A stretch of DNA of 64,000 bases from Pyrus communis. Lineage: Eukaryota > Streptophyta > Magnoliopsida > Rosales > Rosaceae. This document shows positions 10,669 through 20,001 of the stretch, piece by piece; the stretch's first letter is position 1; every line of letters starts with the position of its first letter. The notes beneath the pieces are model-generated. The model made no database searches and was not told the origin of the DNA. It was given only the letters and a program-made list of their open reading frames with translations. A program made the translations under genes and the position numbers. The stretch is from positions 9,075,501-9,139,500 of the forward strand of contig NC_084808.1 of NCBI RefSeq assembly GCF_963583255.1. Direction: 5' to 3'.

Positions 10669-10854
10669 CTAATCTTTCATTGGAGTGCCATCCGCTTGAA
10701 AGTCAAAAACCTCCATCTTTGTATTCTTTGGTTCATCTACTTGAGCAAAGTTTGATTCAAACTTCTTACGACGAAAATGATACTCGACTATGACCTTGGA
10801 AGGAGCATGGAAAACACAAGACCAACGATCTTTTGAACCACATTGGTAGCACAT
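10669..10854 (-). pseudogene. copia B zinc-knuckle segment, degenerate
   Basis: 61 residues starting M-C-Y-Q-C-G-S-K-D-R-W-S-C, where the spacing between the second cysteine and the last cysteine is disturbed and the usual G-H-W is changed to D-R-W. Followed by a Lys/Asp-rich tail ending F-D-F-Q-A-D-G, which in this copia group leads to the protease. The stretch 10446-10668 between it and the protease is A/T-rich remnant with stops. Confidence 0.65.
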
Positions 10855-11314
10855 ATCCGCATCTATAATTTCATGTGTTTTACCCTTATTCTTGAAGTTC
10901 GAGGCCTTGTGAGCAAGGTTAGAAAGCTTATGGGCTCAGTTTCCTATTTGAAATGGGCTTTGGCTATGTTGACCTTGGTTGGGTGGCTTCTGATCACCCC
11001 TACCATGCCTAGAATGGTGGTTCGAGCATCAATTCTTGCGATGGTGTGCTTCAGGTGCAACAGACGCGCCAATAGGTCAAGCTTGATGATTCTTCATTAA
11101 CAGCTAATTCTTCTTTTTAGTAAGAAGTAAAATAGAGATCAAATTCGAAAACTTAGTGAACTTCTGAGCCCTATATTGTTGCTGCAAGACAATATTGGTC
11201 ACAGAGAAAGTCGAATAGGTCTTCTCCAAGATATCCTCTTCGGTCAAGTCCTCATTACAGAACTTGAGAAGTGATCAGATTTGACAAACTTCAAAATTGT
11301 ATTCATTCACATAC

Positions 11315-11617
11315 TTAAAGTCTTGGAAGCACAAATGTTGCCAGTCGTGTTTTGCTCCAGGAAAAAAATATGTCTCTTTGGTGATCGAAACGATTGGCCA
11401 AAGTGACCCATAAAGCTCGTGGATCTTTCTCAGCAAGGTACTCAATTTGCAGTGCATCATTAATATGTCTTCGAATGAAGATCATGGCAGTGGTTTTCTT
11501 AACTTCGTCAACTGGGTTATCCGTCTCAGCTTCTATGGATGCTCTTAGATTCTTAACGGTGAGGTAGTTTCTTTTGGAGAACTCTAAAGCGGTGAAGCTG
11601 AGTTTGTTCAAATTCAA
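11315..11617 (-). pseudogene. copia B Gag N-terminal fragment
   Basis: 100 residues opening M-N-L-N-K-L-S-F-T-A-L-E, a common start of this copia Gag group, then A-M-I-F-I-R-R-H-I-N-D-A-L-Q-I-E-Y-L and P-R-A-L-W-V-T-L-A-N-R-F-D-H-Q. The region after N-R-F is out of frame. The segment expected between the start and A-M-I-F appears shortened. Non-functional. Confidence 0.7.
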
Positions 11618-13050
11618 TATGTCTCGGTCACAAAGTAAATGGAGACAAAATTGTGGTTAGTGAAATGGAGACAAAATCAATCCATTCACATAGGAGTAGA
11701 ACATTCAGGTTCTAATAGACAAGTATTGGTTTAAATTTTCATGAAAAATGTCAGGTTTTTCATGGGTGATGTTTGAAGAAAACTTCGGGTTTCGAAAATC
11801 TTATGAACTTCATGTTCATAGGTGCCTACAAGAAAACATAAATATATGCATGTAGGTATTTGGGGCCTATGATAATAATTGAATTAATTATTAGACTTCG
11901 AGCCAAATTCAAAGTTAGGCGAAAAATTATAAACCCAATGGGCCTAAAAAAAAAGGCAATTGCAATCGGTGGTCCATAAATGGACCAAAGCTCAAATGCA
12001 CTAAAAACTGGGGGTGGCATCAGACCCAAGCCTAATAACTGGGCTGAAATCAAGCTGGTCTAGGATGGTAGGCCCAAGTGCACATGAGAGCGGACTGCAA
12101 GCGCAATCCCAAGTGATAGAGGGGCCAAGTGGGCGCGATGCCTTGTGGACATGGATGCACCAACGCAAGGGCTGGGATTCAATGCAGTGTGGAGCATGGA
12201 ACATCAAAGCCATACTGGTTTGACGTTCGCGGGCCAAGCGGTAGCAACTTGGCTGCATAACAAACAGACAACAGCCCAATATGGGTGCTGTGCATTGCAG
12301 GCCGAGGAGAACCCAAGCCCAATTGGGCTCGAATTTAGACCAGACCATCCCAACGACACTAGGTGTGTTCATCAGATAAGAAGACTGGCGCCGCCACTGC
12401 AGGCCGTCGTGTCTGAGTCGGGGGGCCTCAGGAATGAGTCTGCGAGGCGTTGGTTCGTTGGAGATCCAATGAAGGTGACGGAGGAGTAATCTTGACGTCG
12501 GGGAGGGGAAAAACTGTGAAATACTTTTGGAATTCAATGGATTTAGTCCATAATCATGACTTTGGGTCGTGAATTTCTAGAAAATTGCACAGCAAAGTCG
12601 TGGTCTCAATTACAGGGGAGGCTATATTTCGAGGTGCTTTTTCGGGAGGGCGGGGGTGCAACATCATAGGCGTCGGGTTTGGTTTTCCAAGCGAAGCTCT
12701 AGGCATCATGGCCCAGGGGCTCAGCTTGGTGGCTCGGCAACGCGGCTTCGAGGCCCTGCTCGCTAGGTTTCCAACGAAACCCTAATAATTTAAAAAAAGA
12801 AAATTCAATTCATGCATATATTAATATACAATATCAATTCACAATAATCATAAGATTATAATGCAGAAACAATTTATGTAGAATCTAAAATTGGTAAACG
12901 TAAAGTTGTGTCATGCATTATGCTATCAGAGCTGCAAAAATATCGAGATAAAAACTGTTGTTTTGAATGAACTTGATTGCGTGATGATATTGATGAACTG
13001 ATTTGATGCAGAAAATTCCACATCAGATTCGTTAGCGCATCGAGGGAGCA
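11618..13050. other. Unresolved leader/LTR-like stretch
   Basis: No gene recognised. It contains a relatively GC-rich block (about 12001-12500 and 12600-12780) with repeated GGGCC/CCAAGC words, followed by an A/T-rich stretch. A TGCTATCAGAGC at 12922-12933 resembles a copia primer site in plus orientation with one mismatch, and GAGGGAGCA at 13042-13050 resembles a PPT directly ahead of TGTTGATAACG. I could not pair LTRs around them. It may contain the leader and 5' LTR of copia B plus a remnant of another element. Confidence 0.35.
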
Positions 13051-13740
13051 TGTTGATAACGTGTTGTGGCCATTTTATCTGACAAGGGATTAGAGGGGTG
13101 CAACAAAAGAGAGAGAGAGTCGGGAAAGTGTAGGGATGTCTTCGTGTGTATGGGATGCGTTATTCCCCCTACACAGTGGCCTCCAAGAAAATACAATCCT
13201 AGTAAGGGAAATAATAACTAGTAACCAAATTTATCTAGAATTCATGTAATCACACTTTAATATATATATATATATATATAACAATGGTCAATTATATGTG
13301 CATATAATGATTTTATGTTTCATTGGGATCCCCAAACTCCTAAGAAGTCCCAGAAGATAAAAGCATAGCTATCAAGCCAAGGCGTCTTTGACAGGAGAAC
13401 TTATTACCCATGCGGGGCGGGGGCTAATCCCACACCCACACGGGAATGGATGATTATAGTTAATTTATTTGTTTTCTTGTGGGCCAAAGAGTAGGATTCT
13501 TTGTCCACCGAATTTATGCTTTCTTGCTTGTTAATTAGGGTCTAATTTAGATTTCTCTATAAATAAGATTCTTTGTAACTCGTAGAATACAAGTCAGTTA
13601 CAATTTATTCATTTGAGTTGTAGCCATAATGACAATCGTTCTTTTTTCATCAATAAAATTATATTTGTATGTAGTCCATTTGTTCATCTGTTTGTTAATT
13701 TGTTATGCGTACTTTGATTTTCAACTACTAGTCGTTACCA
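13051..13740 (+). repeat. Candidate LTR-like segment
   Basis: Begins TGTTGATAACGTG after a purine tract, has a (TA)n run at 13259-13280, a CTCTATAAATAAG TATA-like box near 13555 and an AATAAAA-type signal near 13655. These are the parts expected of an LTR, but no second copy is in the window and the right end is not defined. The remaining bases to 14030 hold nothing I recognise. Confidence 0.3.
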
Positions 13741-14031
13741 CATTAGTACTTTAAGTGGCATATTTTTCCATTTCCATCTCTTTTCATCCTCTCATTTCCT
13801 CCTTATTGGGCCTCTCCTCCAAATCCACCTCAATTGACGTTCTCTTCATATGCAACTTGATAATTGTACTCATCCAAAGGCCTAGAGTGTTATTCCTCCT
13901 CATTTTCTCCTTCACCAACGATATCAAACGCATATGCTGGAACAGGTCGTCACTGAGATCTCAAGTCCTCCCTTGCAACTCTCTTGCCTTGGTGTGCCGT
14001 CACCTTTTTCGTTGTCATCAATAGAATCTAA

Positions 14032-15369
14032 GGGTGTGTTTGTTGCACAAGATTATTTCGGATTAGACTAGCTTCAGGAACTAAGTGAGATTGGTTTGGC
14101 ATGGACTAAGTAGTATAAGAATAATGGAATGTTTGATTCAAGGTCGGACTATTACAGATTAATTTAATTTAAAATTCTGATTTTTTTTTTTTTTGTTCTT
14201 TTTAATTCTCTATCTCCTGCTCTCTCTCTCTCTCTCCCTCCCTCCCTCTCTCTCTCTCTCCTATCTCTACGGTTCCTTTCTCTTCACACCAGACAAAAGT
14301 TCTCAGTTCCTGTGGGCGCCGGTATTCGACAAGGACAGGGGTTGTGTATTCAACAGAGGCACGATTTCTTCCCACACTGTATGATCCGTCACTGCTTGAC
14401 TCTCTCTCTCTCTCTCTCTGTGATCTACCTTTCTATTTTGGTCAAATCCCAGAAAAACACCAAGAGAATATTAATCAAATTCATGAAAATAGAAATTAAT
14501 AATTAAAAAATTGAAAAAAAAAAGAGGGAAAAAACTGAAAATTATGAGATTGGAAGAAGGAGCATACAGATGGATCTAGTTCGTGTCTGACGAGACAATG
14601 ACGATGTATACTCTACTTTCCTTTCAATCCCTTCTCGTTATTCTAGTACGTTCCTGTCTCTCTTTCCCTATTTTCATTTAGTTTTTGGTTGAAAGCTCAA
14701 ATTTTTATTTATTTTTTTGCTCTGACTACACTTGTTCTTGCAAAATTAGCTGCTTTAATTCACTTGTTCTTGCATGGGTGGGGATTGGATTTGTAGACGG
14801 CACGGGGTAGGTAGCCCTGGGTATGGGGATGGGCAGGGATTGGAGATGCCAATGATACTGGGTGGGTGGAAGAAGCTTGTAACATCCCACATCGCCCAGT
14901 GGAGTGATCCTTAAATGTATATTCCCATCCCTATCTAGCACGAGGCCTTTTGGGAGCTCACTGGCTTCGGGTTTCGTAGGAACTCCGAAGTTAAGCGAGA
15001 AGGGGGCTAGAGCAATCCCATGATGGGTGACCCATCGGGAAGTTCTCGTGTGAGTTTCCAAAAACAAAACCGTGAAGGCATAGTCGGGGCCCAAAGCAGA
15101 CAATATCGTGCTACGGTGGTGGAGTGAGCCCGGGAAGTGGTCCCCCCTGGGCCGGGATGTGACAAAGCGAGTCGTCGTCGTCGTAGAAGACCAATCGTGC
15201 AGGACGAGGACCAGGATGCGGCGTGAAAAGGAAGATTGTCTTAGCTAGTCCCAAGGTATTTGGGGGTCTCGCTAGGACCAGCTAAGTATGATTTTAGTCG
15301 GAGCGAGTGAATGTTAGTCCCACTAAAGTTAGTCCCTTGTTGATAACAAACACGGAATTAGACTAACCC
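14032..15369. mobile_element. Candidate non-autonomous DNA transposon hosting a Cassandra solo LTR
   Basis: Left end GGGTGTGTTTGTT and, read from the other side, right end GGGTTAGTCTAATTCCGTGTTTGTT share GGGT and the GTGTTTGTT word; both ends are flanked by TAA/TTA. G/T-rich TIRs and TWA targets fit PIF/Harbinger-like MITEs, but the TIRs are offset by about 12 bases and the flanks are not identical, so this is tentative. Inside are CT microsatellites (about 14219-14263 and 14402-14420) and a Cassandra LTR. Confidence 0.4.
14878..15164 (+). mobile_element. Cassandra TRIM solo LTR
   Basis: 287 bp, TGTAACATCCCAC at the start and GGGATGTGACA at the end, with near-identical siblings at 17526, 17880 and 18170. 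It is flanked by AAGCT (14873-14877) and AAGCG (15165-15169), a 5-bp target duplication with one mismatch. The middle carries the 5S rRNA-like stretch of Cassandra (AACTCCGAAGTTAAGCG and GATGGGTGACCC). No internal domain is present, so it is a recombination remnant. Confidence 0.88.
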
Positions 15370-15371
15370 TT

Positions 15372-15820
15372 AGAGCGCGTTTATTAATCCGTATTCAAAT
15401 TGAGATGAATTGAATTGAGGAGGAATTGGATTAAGGAGGAATTGAAATGAGGTGGAATCAGAATCAGATTCTTGTTGAAGTTGTTTACTAAAACTGTCCA
15501 GAATCGGAATACAATTCCATAAAGCTATTTACTAATTCAACACAATTGGAATATAAACCAGTATGATTACTAAAATGTCCTTGTCTCAAATCAAATATTT
15601 TATGTACTTTTTTTTAATAAAATTTGATATAGTATATAATAGTAAGAAAAAAATTAAATTGCTTTTTTATTTCATAGACATACTAAAAAAATTTTGTTTA
15701 TTTTTTTTATAAATTTAAGTGTTAACTTTAATATCTAAATTTTCTCGCTCAAGTTGTAGTTTTTTTCTCTTCGGCATATGTATGGAGTTGTGCATAATGT
15801 GAATGAGCATAGAATTATGC
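15372..15820. repeat. Left part of a PIF/Harbinger-like MITE
   Basis: Begins GCGCGTTTATTAATCCG and aligns with the left half of the complete copy that starts at 15824 (shared blocks: GAATTGGATTRAGGAGG, TCAGATTCTT, GTTTACT, GGAATATAAA, ACTAAAATG). No right half was found after 16703, so it is a truncated sibling rather than a host split by the second copy. Confidence 0.55.
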
Positions 15821-15823
15821 TTA

Positions 15824-16700
15824 TGGCACGTTTACGTAACGGTAATCAAAATAGAGGAATTGGATTGAGGAGGAGTTAGAATCAGATTCTTATCAAAGCT
15901 GTTTACTTAAATGTTTTGAAATCGGAGTAAAAATAAAATGAAATTCATATAAGTTGTTTACTAATTCACCTAAATCGGAATATAAATCAATATAATTACT
16001 AAAATGCCCTTTAGTTCTTTATTTTTATTTTTAATTTATCTATATTTATTTTTAATCACATTTTCATTAGTTATTTTAAAATGCCCTCACTCACTTCACT
16101 TCCTCAGCACCGCCATACCCCAATCCTCCAACACCACTCTCCTAGATCATTTTCCCAGTTCCCATCCCGCATAAGAAAATACTATTTTAAGAACCTAGCC
16201 AAATTCATCTTCCTAGTTCCTACCTCGTAGAAAAAAATTAACATTTTAAGAACCTAGCCTATGCATCCTCCCAGTTCCCACCCTGCAGAAACATTTCGGA
16301 AAGCAATTGGAGCCAAGGATTAGACGATCATCAACATTGCCAACGGCACGAGCAATTTGGCCCCAAATTTTGAGGTCCCGATTGTCAAACCAACGTCACA
16401 CGAGGATGAGCCGGCTGTGTCGACGGTGTCGAAGCGTTTGTCGAAGCATCTGCGAAGCCTCTTGATAAGAGGGCATAATAGGAAAGAAGAAATGCATTCC
16501 CGATTCCTTCACCATCCCGGAATCCAAATACCTCACCCATGGAGGGAGTCCAATTCCTACAATTTCAGGAATTGAATTCCATTTTTCGTGTGGATCCCAC
16601 ACACTGTTGATTCTTCTAAATTGTAGTAAACACAAGAGTTATCCGTAATCGGAATCGGATTCCTTATTTTCATTTCGATTACGGGTGCGTAAACATGCCC
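15824..16700. mobile_element. PIF/Harbinger-like MITE, complete
   Basis: 877 bp. Left terminus TGGCACGTTTACGTAACGG and right terminus (reverse complement) GGGCATGTTTACGCACCCG are imperfect TIRs; both sides carry the trinucleotide TTA (15821-15823, 16701-16703), the target-site duplication of PIF/Harbinger elements. No transposase is encoded; the open stretches inside are not protein-like. Confidence 0.75.
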
Positions 16701-16703
16701 TTA

Positions 16704-16868
16704 GTCTAGTCTACTAGTTGAATGAGAGTTAAAATATATATATATATAAAACAGTGACTCACTCGTGACCTTTTTAGCGGTCATCCTAATAGCAAGGATT
16801 TTAGGCGGTATTTTGCCAATAACAAGAAAAAGAGTTTATTTTAGGTGGCAAAAGTCACATAGAAAAAA
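16704..16868. other. Short spacer between MITEs
   Basis: A/T-rich with a TATATA run near 16733-16747. Nothing recognised. Confidence 0.5.
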
Positions 16869-17391
16869 ATTAGGTACATAAAAAAAATTCTCTATCATTT
16901 CAAATTGATCTCAACATTTTTAAATATTCCAAATAAGTACCTAACCTATTGAAAATGTCACATCAGTTCATCCCCAATTAAATTTCTGTTAAATTAACTA
17001 GGGTTTTTTTTGTCTCTAAACATCAATAGAAGGTCATGAAAGCGTGACGAATGAGGAAATCACATAAGTAGAAACAAGCTTTTTGAAATCCTCTCTAAAT
17101 TCTTAACCCTCTTCTTTGTTAGGAGATTTCTCAATCTTCATTTCTGTTTTCTAATTTATTCATGAATTTGTTTTTTCATTTTATTTTTTCACCTTCATGT
17201 GTTATTTTTATTATTATTTTAGTGTCCAAGTAAGCAAATAAGTGAGATTTATTATTGTCACATGTACATTTAATGAAAAAAAATTAACTGGGATTTAATA
17301 GATGCAATATTTTCAATAGGTTTGGTATGTTTGAAAAGTTTGAGATCAATTTGGAATGACACTAAAAGGTTAGGGGGTTTAGGTACTTAAT
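16869..17391. mobile_element. MITE with long terminal inverted repeats
   Basis: About 523 bp. The outer roughly 110 bases are inverted repeats: left TTAGGTACATAA, CAAATTGATCTCAA and CCTATTGAAAAT occur in the same order on the opposite strand at the right end (17270-17391). Long TIRs and absence of coding suggest a Mutator-type MITE. Flanking duplications could not be defined. Confidence 0.6.
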
Positions 17392-17525
17392 CCTAAAAAA
17401 AATAGATGGTTAATGGCTGGTTTGGAATTTTTTGCTTTTTAAAAGAGGTTTTTTAGCTAGAATAATCTCTAAGATTGGTATAACTCCTCACTTTGGTCCT
17501 TGAGATTTGAAATCGATAAAAGTGG

Positions 17526-18452
17526 TGTGACATCCCACATCGCATAGGGGAGTGATCCTTATATGTATATTCCCATCTCTACCTAGCACGAGGCCTTTTG
17601 GGAGCTCATTGACTTCGGGTTCCGTAGGAACTCCAAAGTTAAGCAAGAAGGGGGCTAGAGCAATCCCATGATGGATGACCCACTGGGAAGTTGCTCGTGA
17701 GTTCCCAAAAACAAAACCGTGAGGGAATGGTAAGCCCAAAGCGGACAATATCGTGCTACGGTGGTGGAGCGGGCCCGGGAAGTGATCTGCCCCAGGCCGG
17801 GATGTGACAATTTAGTATCAGAGTCTAACCCTGGTCGTGGTGGGCCGACGAGGACGTCGGGCCCCTAAGGGGGGTGGATTGTGACATCCCACATCGCCCA
17901 GGGGAGTGATCCTTATATGTATATTCTCATCTCTACCTAGCATGAGGCCTTTTGGGAGCTCACTGGCTTCGGTTTCTGTTGGAACTCCGAAGTTAAGCGA
18001 GTAGCGCGCGAGAGCAATCCCATGATGGGTGACCCACTAGGAAGTTGCTCGTGAGTTCCCAAAAACAAAATCGTGAGGGAATGGTAAGCCCAAAGCGGAC
18101 AATATCGTGCTACGGTGGTGGAGCGGGCCCAGGAAGTGATCCGCCCCAGGCGGGGATGTGACAATTTATTGTGACATCCCACATCGCCCAGGGGAGTAAT
18201 CCTTATATGTATATTCCCATCTCTACCTAGCACGATGCCTTTTGGGAGCTCACTGGCTTCGGGTTCCGTTGGAACTCCGAAGTTAAGCGAATATCGCGCG
18301 AGAGCAATCCCATGATGGGTGACCCACTGGAAAGTTGCTCGTGAGTTCCCAAAAACAAACGTGAGGGAATGGTAAACCCAAAGCGGACAATATTGTGCTA
18401 TGATGGTGGAGCGGGCCTGGGAAGTGGTCCCCCCCCGGGCCGGGATGTGACA
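17526..18452 (+). mobile_element. Cassandra TRIM with three LTRs
   Basis: LTR1 17526-17809, internal domain 17810-17879, LTR2 17880-18163, a 6-bp spacer (ATTTAT), LTR3 18170-18452. The internal domain is only 70 bp: a mutated primer site (TAGTATCAGAGTC, 17813-17825) and a PPT (AAGGGGGGTGGA, 17867-17878), with no coding capacity, which defines a TRIM. The outer flanks AGTGG (17521-17525) and ATTGG (18453-18457) match at four of five bases, so the whole triple unit may descend from one insertion. Movement would depend on proteins from other LTR elements. Confidence 0.9.
17584..17702 (+). ncRNA. 5S rRNA-like segment in Cassandra LTR1
   Basis: About 120 bp running from GCACGAGGCC to TTGCTCGTGAG with the 5S-type internal control region: an A-box-like AAGTTAAGC and an IE/C-box-like GATGGATGACCCACTGGGAAG. 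The same stretch recurs in LTR2, LTR3 and the solo LTR at 14878, where GATGGGTGACCC is kept. Cassandra LTRs are known to carry this 5S-derived sequence; it is not a genuine 5S rRNA gene. Whether pol III uses this copy is unknown. Confidence 0.8.
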
Positions 18453-18745
18453 ATTGGTCTTTGAGTTTGTTTATTATCAATCATTTTGGTCATTTCGTGA
18501 AAAATTTCCATTAAATAAGATAAAATGACTAAAATACCCTCAATTTTCTGTCAAATTATTTTGGCCCATTGTTTATTAAATAGAGGGTGTTTTTGTCATT
18601 TTGGTCCTTATTTAACAAAATTTTCACAGAAGGACCAAAATGATTGACGGTGGATAAACTCAGGGAGTACTTCCATTGATTTCATATCTCACGGACCAAA
18701 GTGATAAGTTATACATATCTCAGGGACTATTTTGGCTAAAAAGCC

Positions 18746-19908
18746 TTAAAAAATTGCTTGTGCGATATTTTAAGAATAATCAGCTGTAAAGCAAAGTAGT
18801 TGACCGTTTGATAAATTATATTTTCAAAAGTGTTGTGAGTATGATAAAAGCTTTTGATAAATTTAATGTAAAAGTAATATAATTGTATATAATGGCATAA
18901 AATAGACATGGTAATGAGGTGACGGTGATAGCACAGACAATGGTGGTGGTGGTAATGGTAGTGGCAATAGTGGGGGTATGGTGACGGTGTCAATAATGGG
19001 TTGTGGTGATTGGGATTTTTGAAATTTTATTATAGGTCGAGTAACACCTAAATTTTGTTGGGACATTACATTTGGGGCATCAGTTCAACAAAACGAAGAG
19101 GCGAATGAGGTGTTGAAGACCACATTTGTTTTATTCCTACTTGGTAGTTGTTATAGCCCAATGTAGCAGCACACATGAATCTGAAATGGTCACACTCAGA
19201 AAGTGACGCAAGTGCCATAAAACCTTAAAACGGAGGTACATTTCTCTTCAAATTTGCTGTTGAAGGAACTAAGATATTAAAAGGAGAAAAAAAATTTAAA
19301 AAGACGAATTACGTCAATGGGTGTGATGATTTTGCAGCTGTTTTACTGTGATGTAGTTCGTCGTGGTAGGATGTGAATGGATATGTCGTTGCCCATCAGT
19401 TGTTGAAATGGAGTAATGATTCTACTTCAAAATTAATCAAATGGATCTAGGATATTGAAGGACGTCGAAGTTATGAGCGTCTACAACTCTGTTAATTCAA
19501 ATGTCCTTGTCATATTCCCAATTACTATTATGCTTAGGCTCAACTTCATTCAATCAAATATTTTAGTTATCTTTGTTATTAATTCAACAAAAGATTTTCA
19601 AGCGGGAAATTAAGGTTGAAGGAAGATCCCTTCAACTCTGTATCTTTCTCTGTCGTTGCGGTGATTTTCATTAATCCCCTGGCACAGTAGAATCCAACAT
19701 CCTTGCACGCCTTTTCCAGTAGCATTGAGAAAAATAATAATGCTCTTGATTCTCGGGAAAATTTTTGAGGAAAAAATATGTCTTCAATTTAACACACCAC
19801 GAGTAATTATCTCATATTTTCTAAATTTCTGATTTTCTCGGTCAATCGCATGTCCACTCGTATAATAAAGAACCTGCATATGGGGTAACATTCTTCAGTT
19901 TATTTTAG
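18746..19908. other. Unassigned sequence
   Basis: No gene recognised. Contains a GGT/GGTGA-rich simple-repeat stretch (about 18910-19015) that creates spurious open frames rich in His/Tyr/Pro on the minus strand. The part after 19040 has gene-like base composition and may be intronic or upstream DNA of the exon at 19909. Confidence 0.4.
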
Positions 19909-19997
19909 GTTGACAGAGACGATGTTCTACACTGCTACAACGCCCACAGAGAAGATGATGAAAAATTTCAAAGGCGCTGCTATTGGATGCTTGAGCA
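19909..19997 (+). pseudogene. Orphan exon resembling the CAMTA CG-1 DNA-binding domain
   Basis: After an acceptor-like TTTTAG, the frame reads V-D-R-D-D-V-L-H-C-Y-N-A-H-R-E-D-D-E-K-F, then Q-R-R-C-Y-W-M-L-E-Q. This is the hallmark segment of the CG-1 domain of calmodulin-binding transcription activators (V-L-H-C-Y-x-A-H-x-E-D, F-Q-R-R-x-Y-W-M-L), with the exon start at the expected place. The donor reads CAATAAGT where CAGTAAGT would be expected, so the GT is lost, and an in-frame TAA follows. I did not find the neighbouring CG-1 exons, ankyrin repeats or IQ motifs. Most likely a pseudogene or captured fragment. Confidence 0.6.
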
Positions 19998-20001
19998 ATA
20001 A

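Larger units (their letters stand above)
10025..11640 (-). mobile_element. Ty1/copia element B, partial
   Basis: Three coding remnants in copia order on the minus strand: Gag (11315-11617), a degenerate zinc knuckle (10669-10854) and protease (10025-10445). The protein type, with L-A-D-S-A-T-T-Y-T-V-L, differs from copia A and D and belongs to another copia group. The downstream half is cut off at 10024/10025 by the LTR of Athila-like element A. The 5' LTR and primer site could not be located, so the right limit is uncertain. Confidence 0.7.
17447..18745. mobile_element. Mutator-like MITE interrupted by Cassandra
   Basis: The left arm (17447-17525: GGTTTTTTAGCTAGAATA, TCACTTTGGTCCTTGAGAT) is the inverted match of the right arm (18650-18745: CTCACGGACCAAAGTGA, ATTTTGGCTAAAAAGCC). 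Flanks TTTAAAAGA and TTAAAAAAT are partially alike, compatible with a decayed 9-bp Mu-type duplication. The Cassandra element at 17526-18452 lies within it. No transposase. Confidence 0.65.

Noticed and set aside
12001..12537. Overlapping frames on both strands in the GC-richer block
   Set aside because: Mutually overlapping, no recognisable domain; GC-rich LTR/leader sequence lacks stops by chance.
14726..15103. Minus-strand open frame of 125 codons over the Cassandra LTR (similar frames at 17488-17748, 17937-18233, 18283-18480)
   Set aside because: They recur because the Cassandra 5S-like LTR lacks stops in that frame; composition and family knowledge show non-coding LTR sequence.
17584..17702. 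Genuine 5S rRNA gene
   Set aside because: The match is partial, embedded in LTRs bounded by TGTGACATCC/GGATGTGACA and repeated with them; it is Cassandra.
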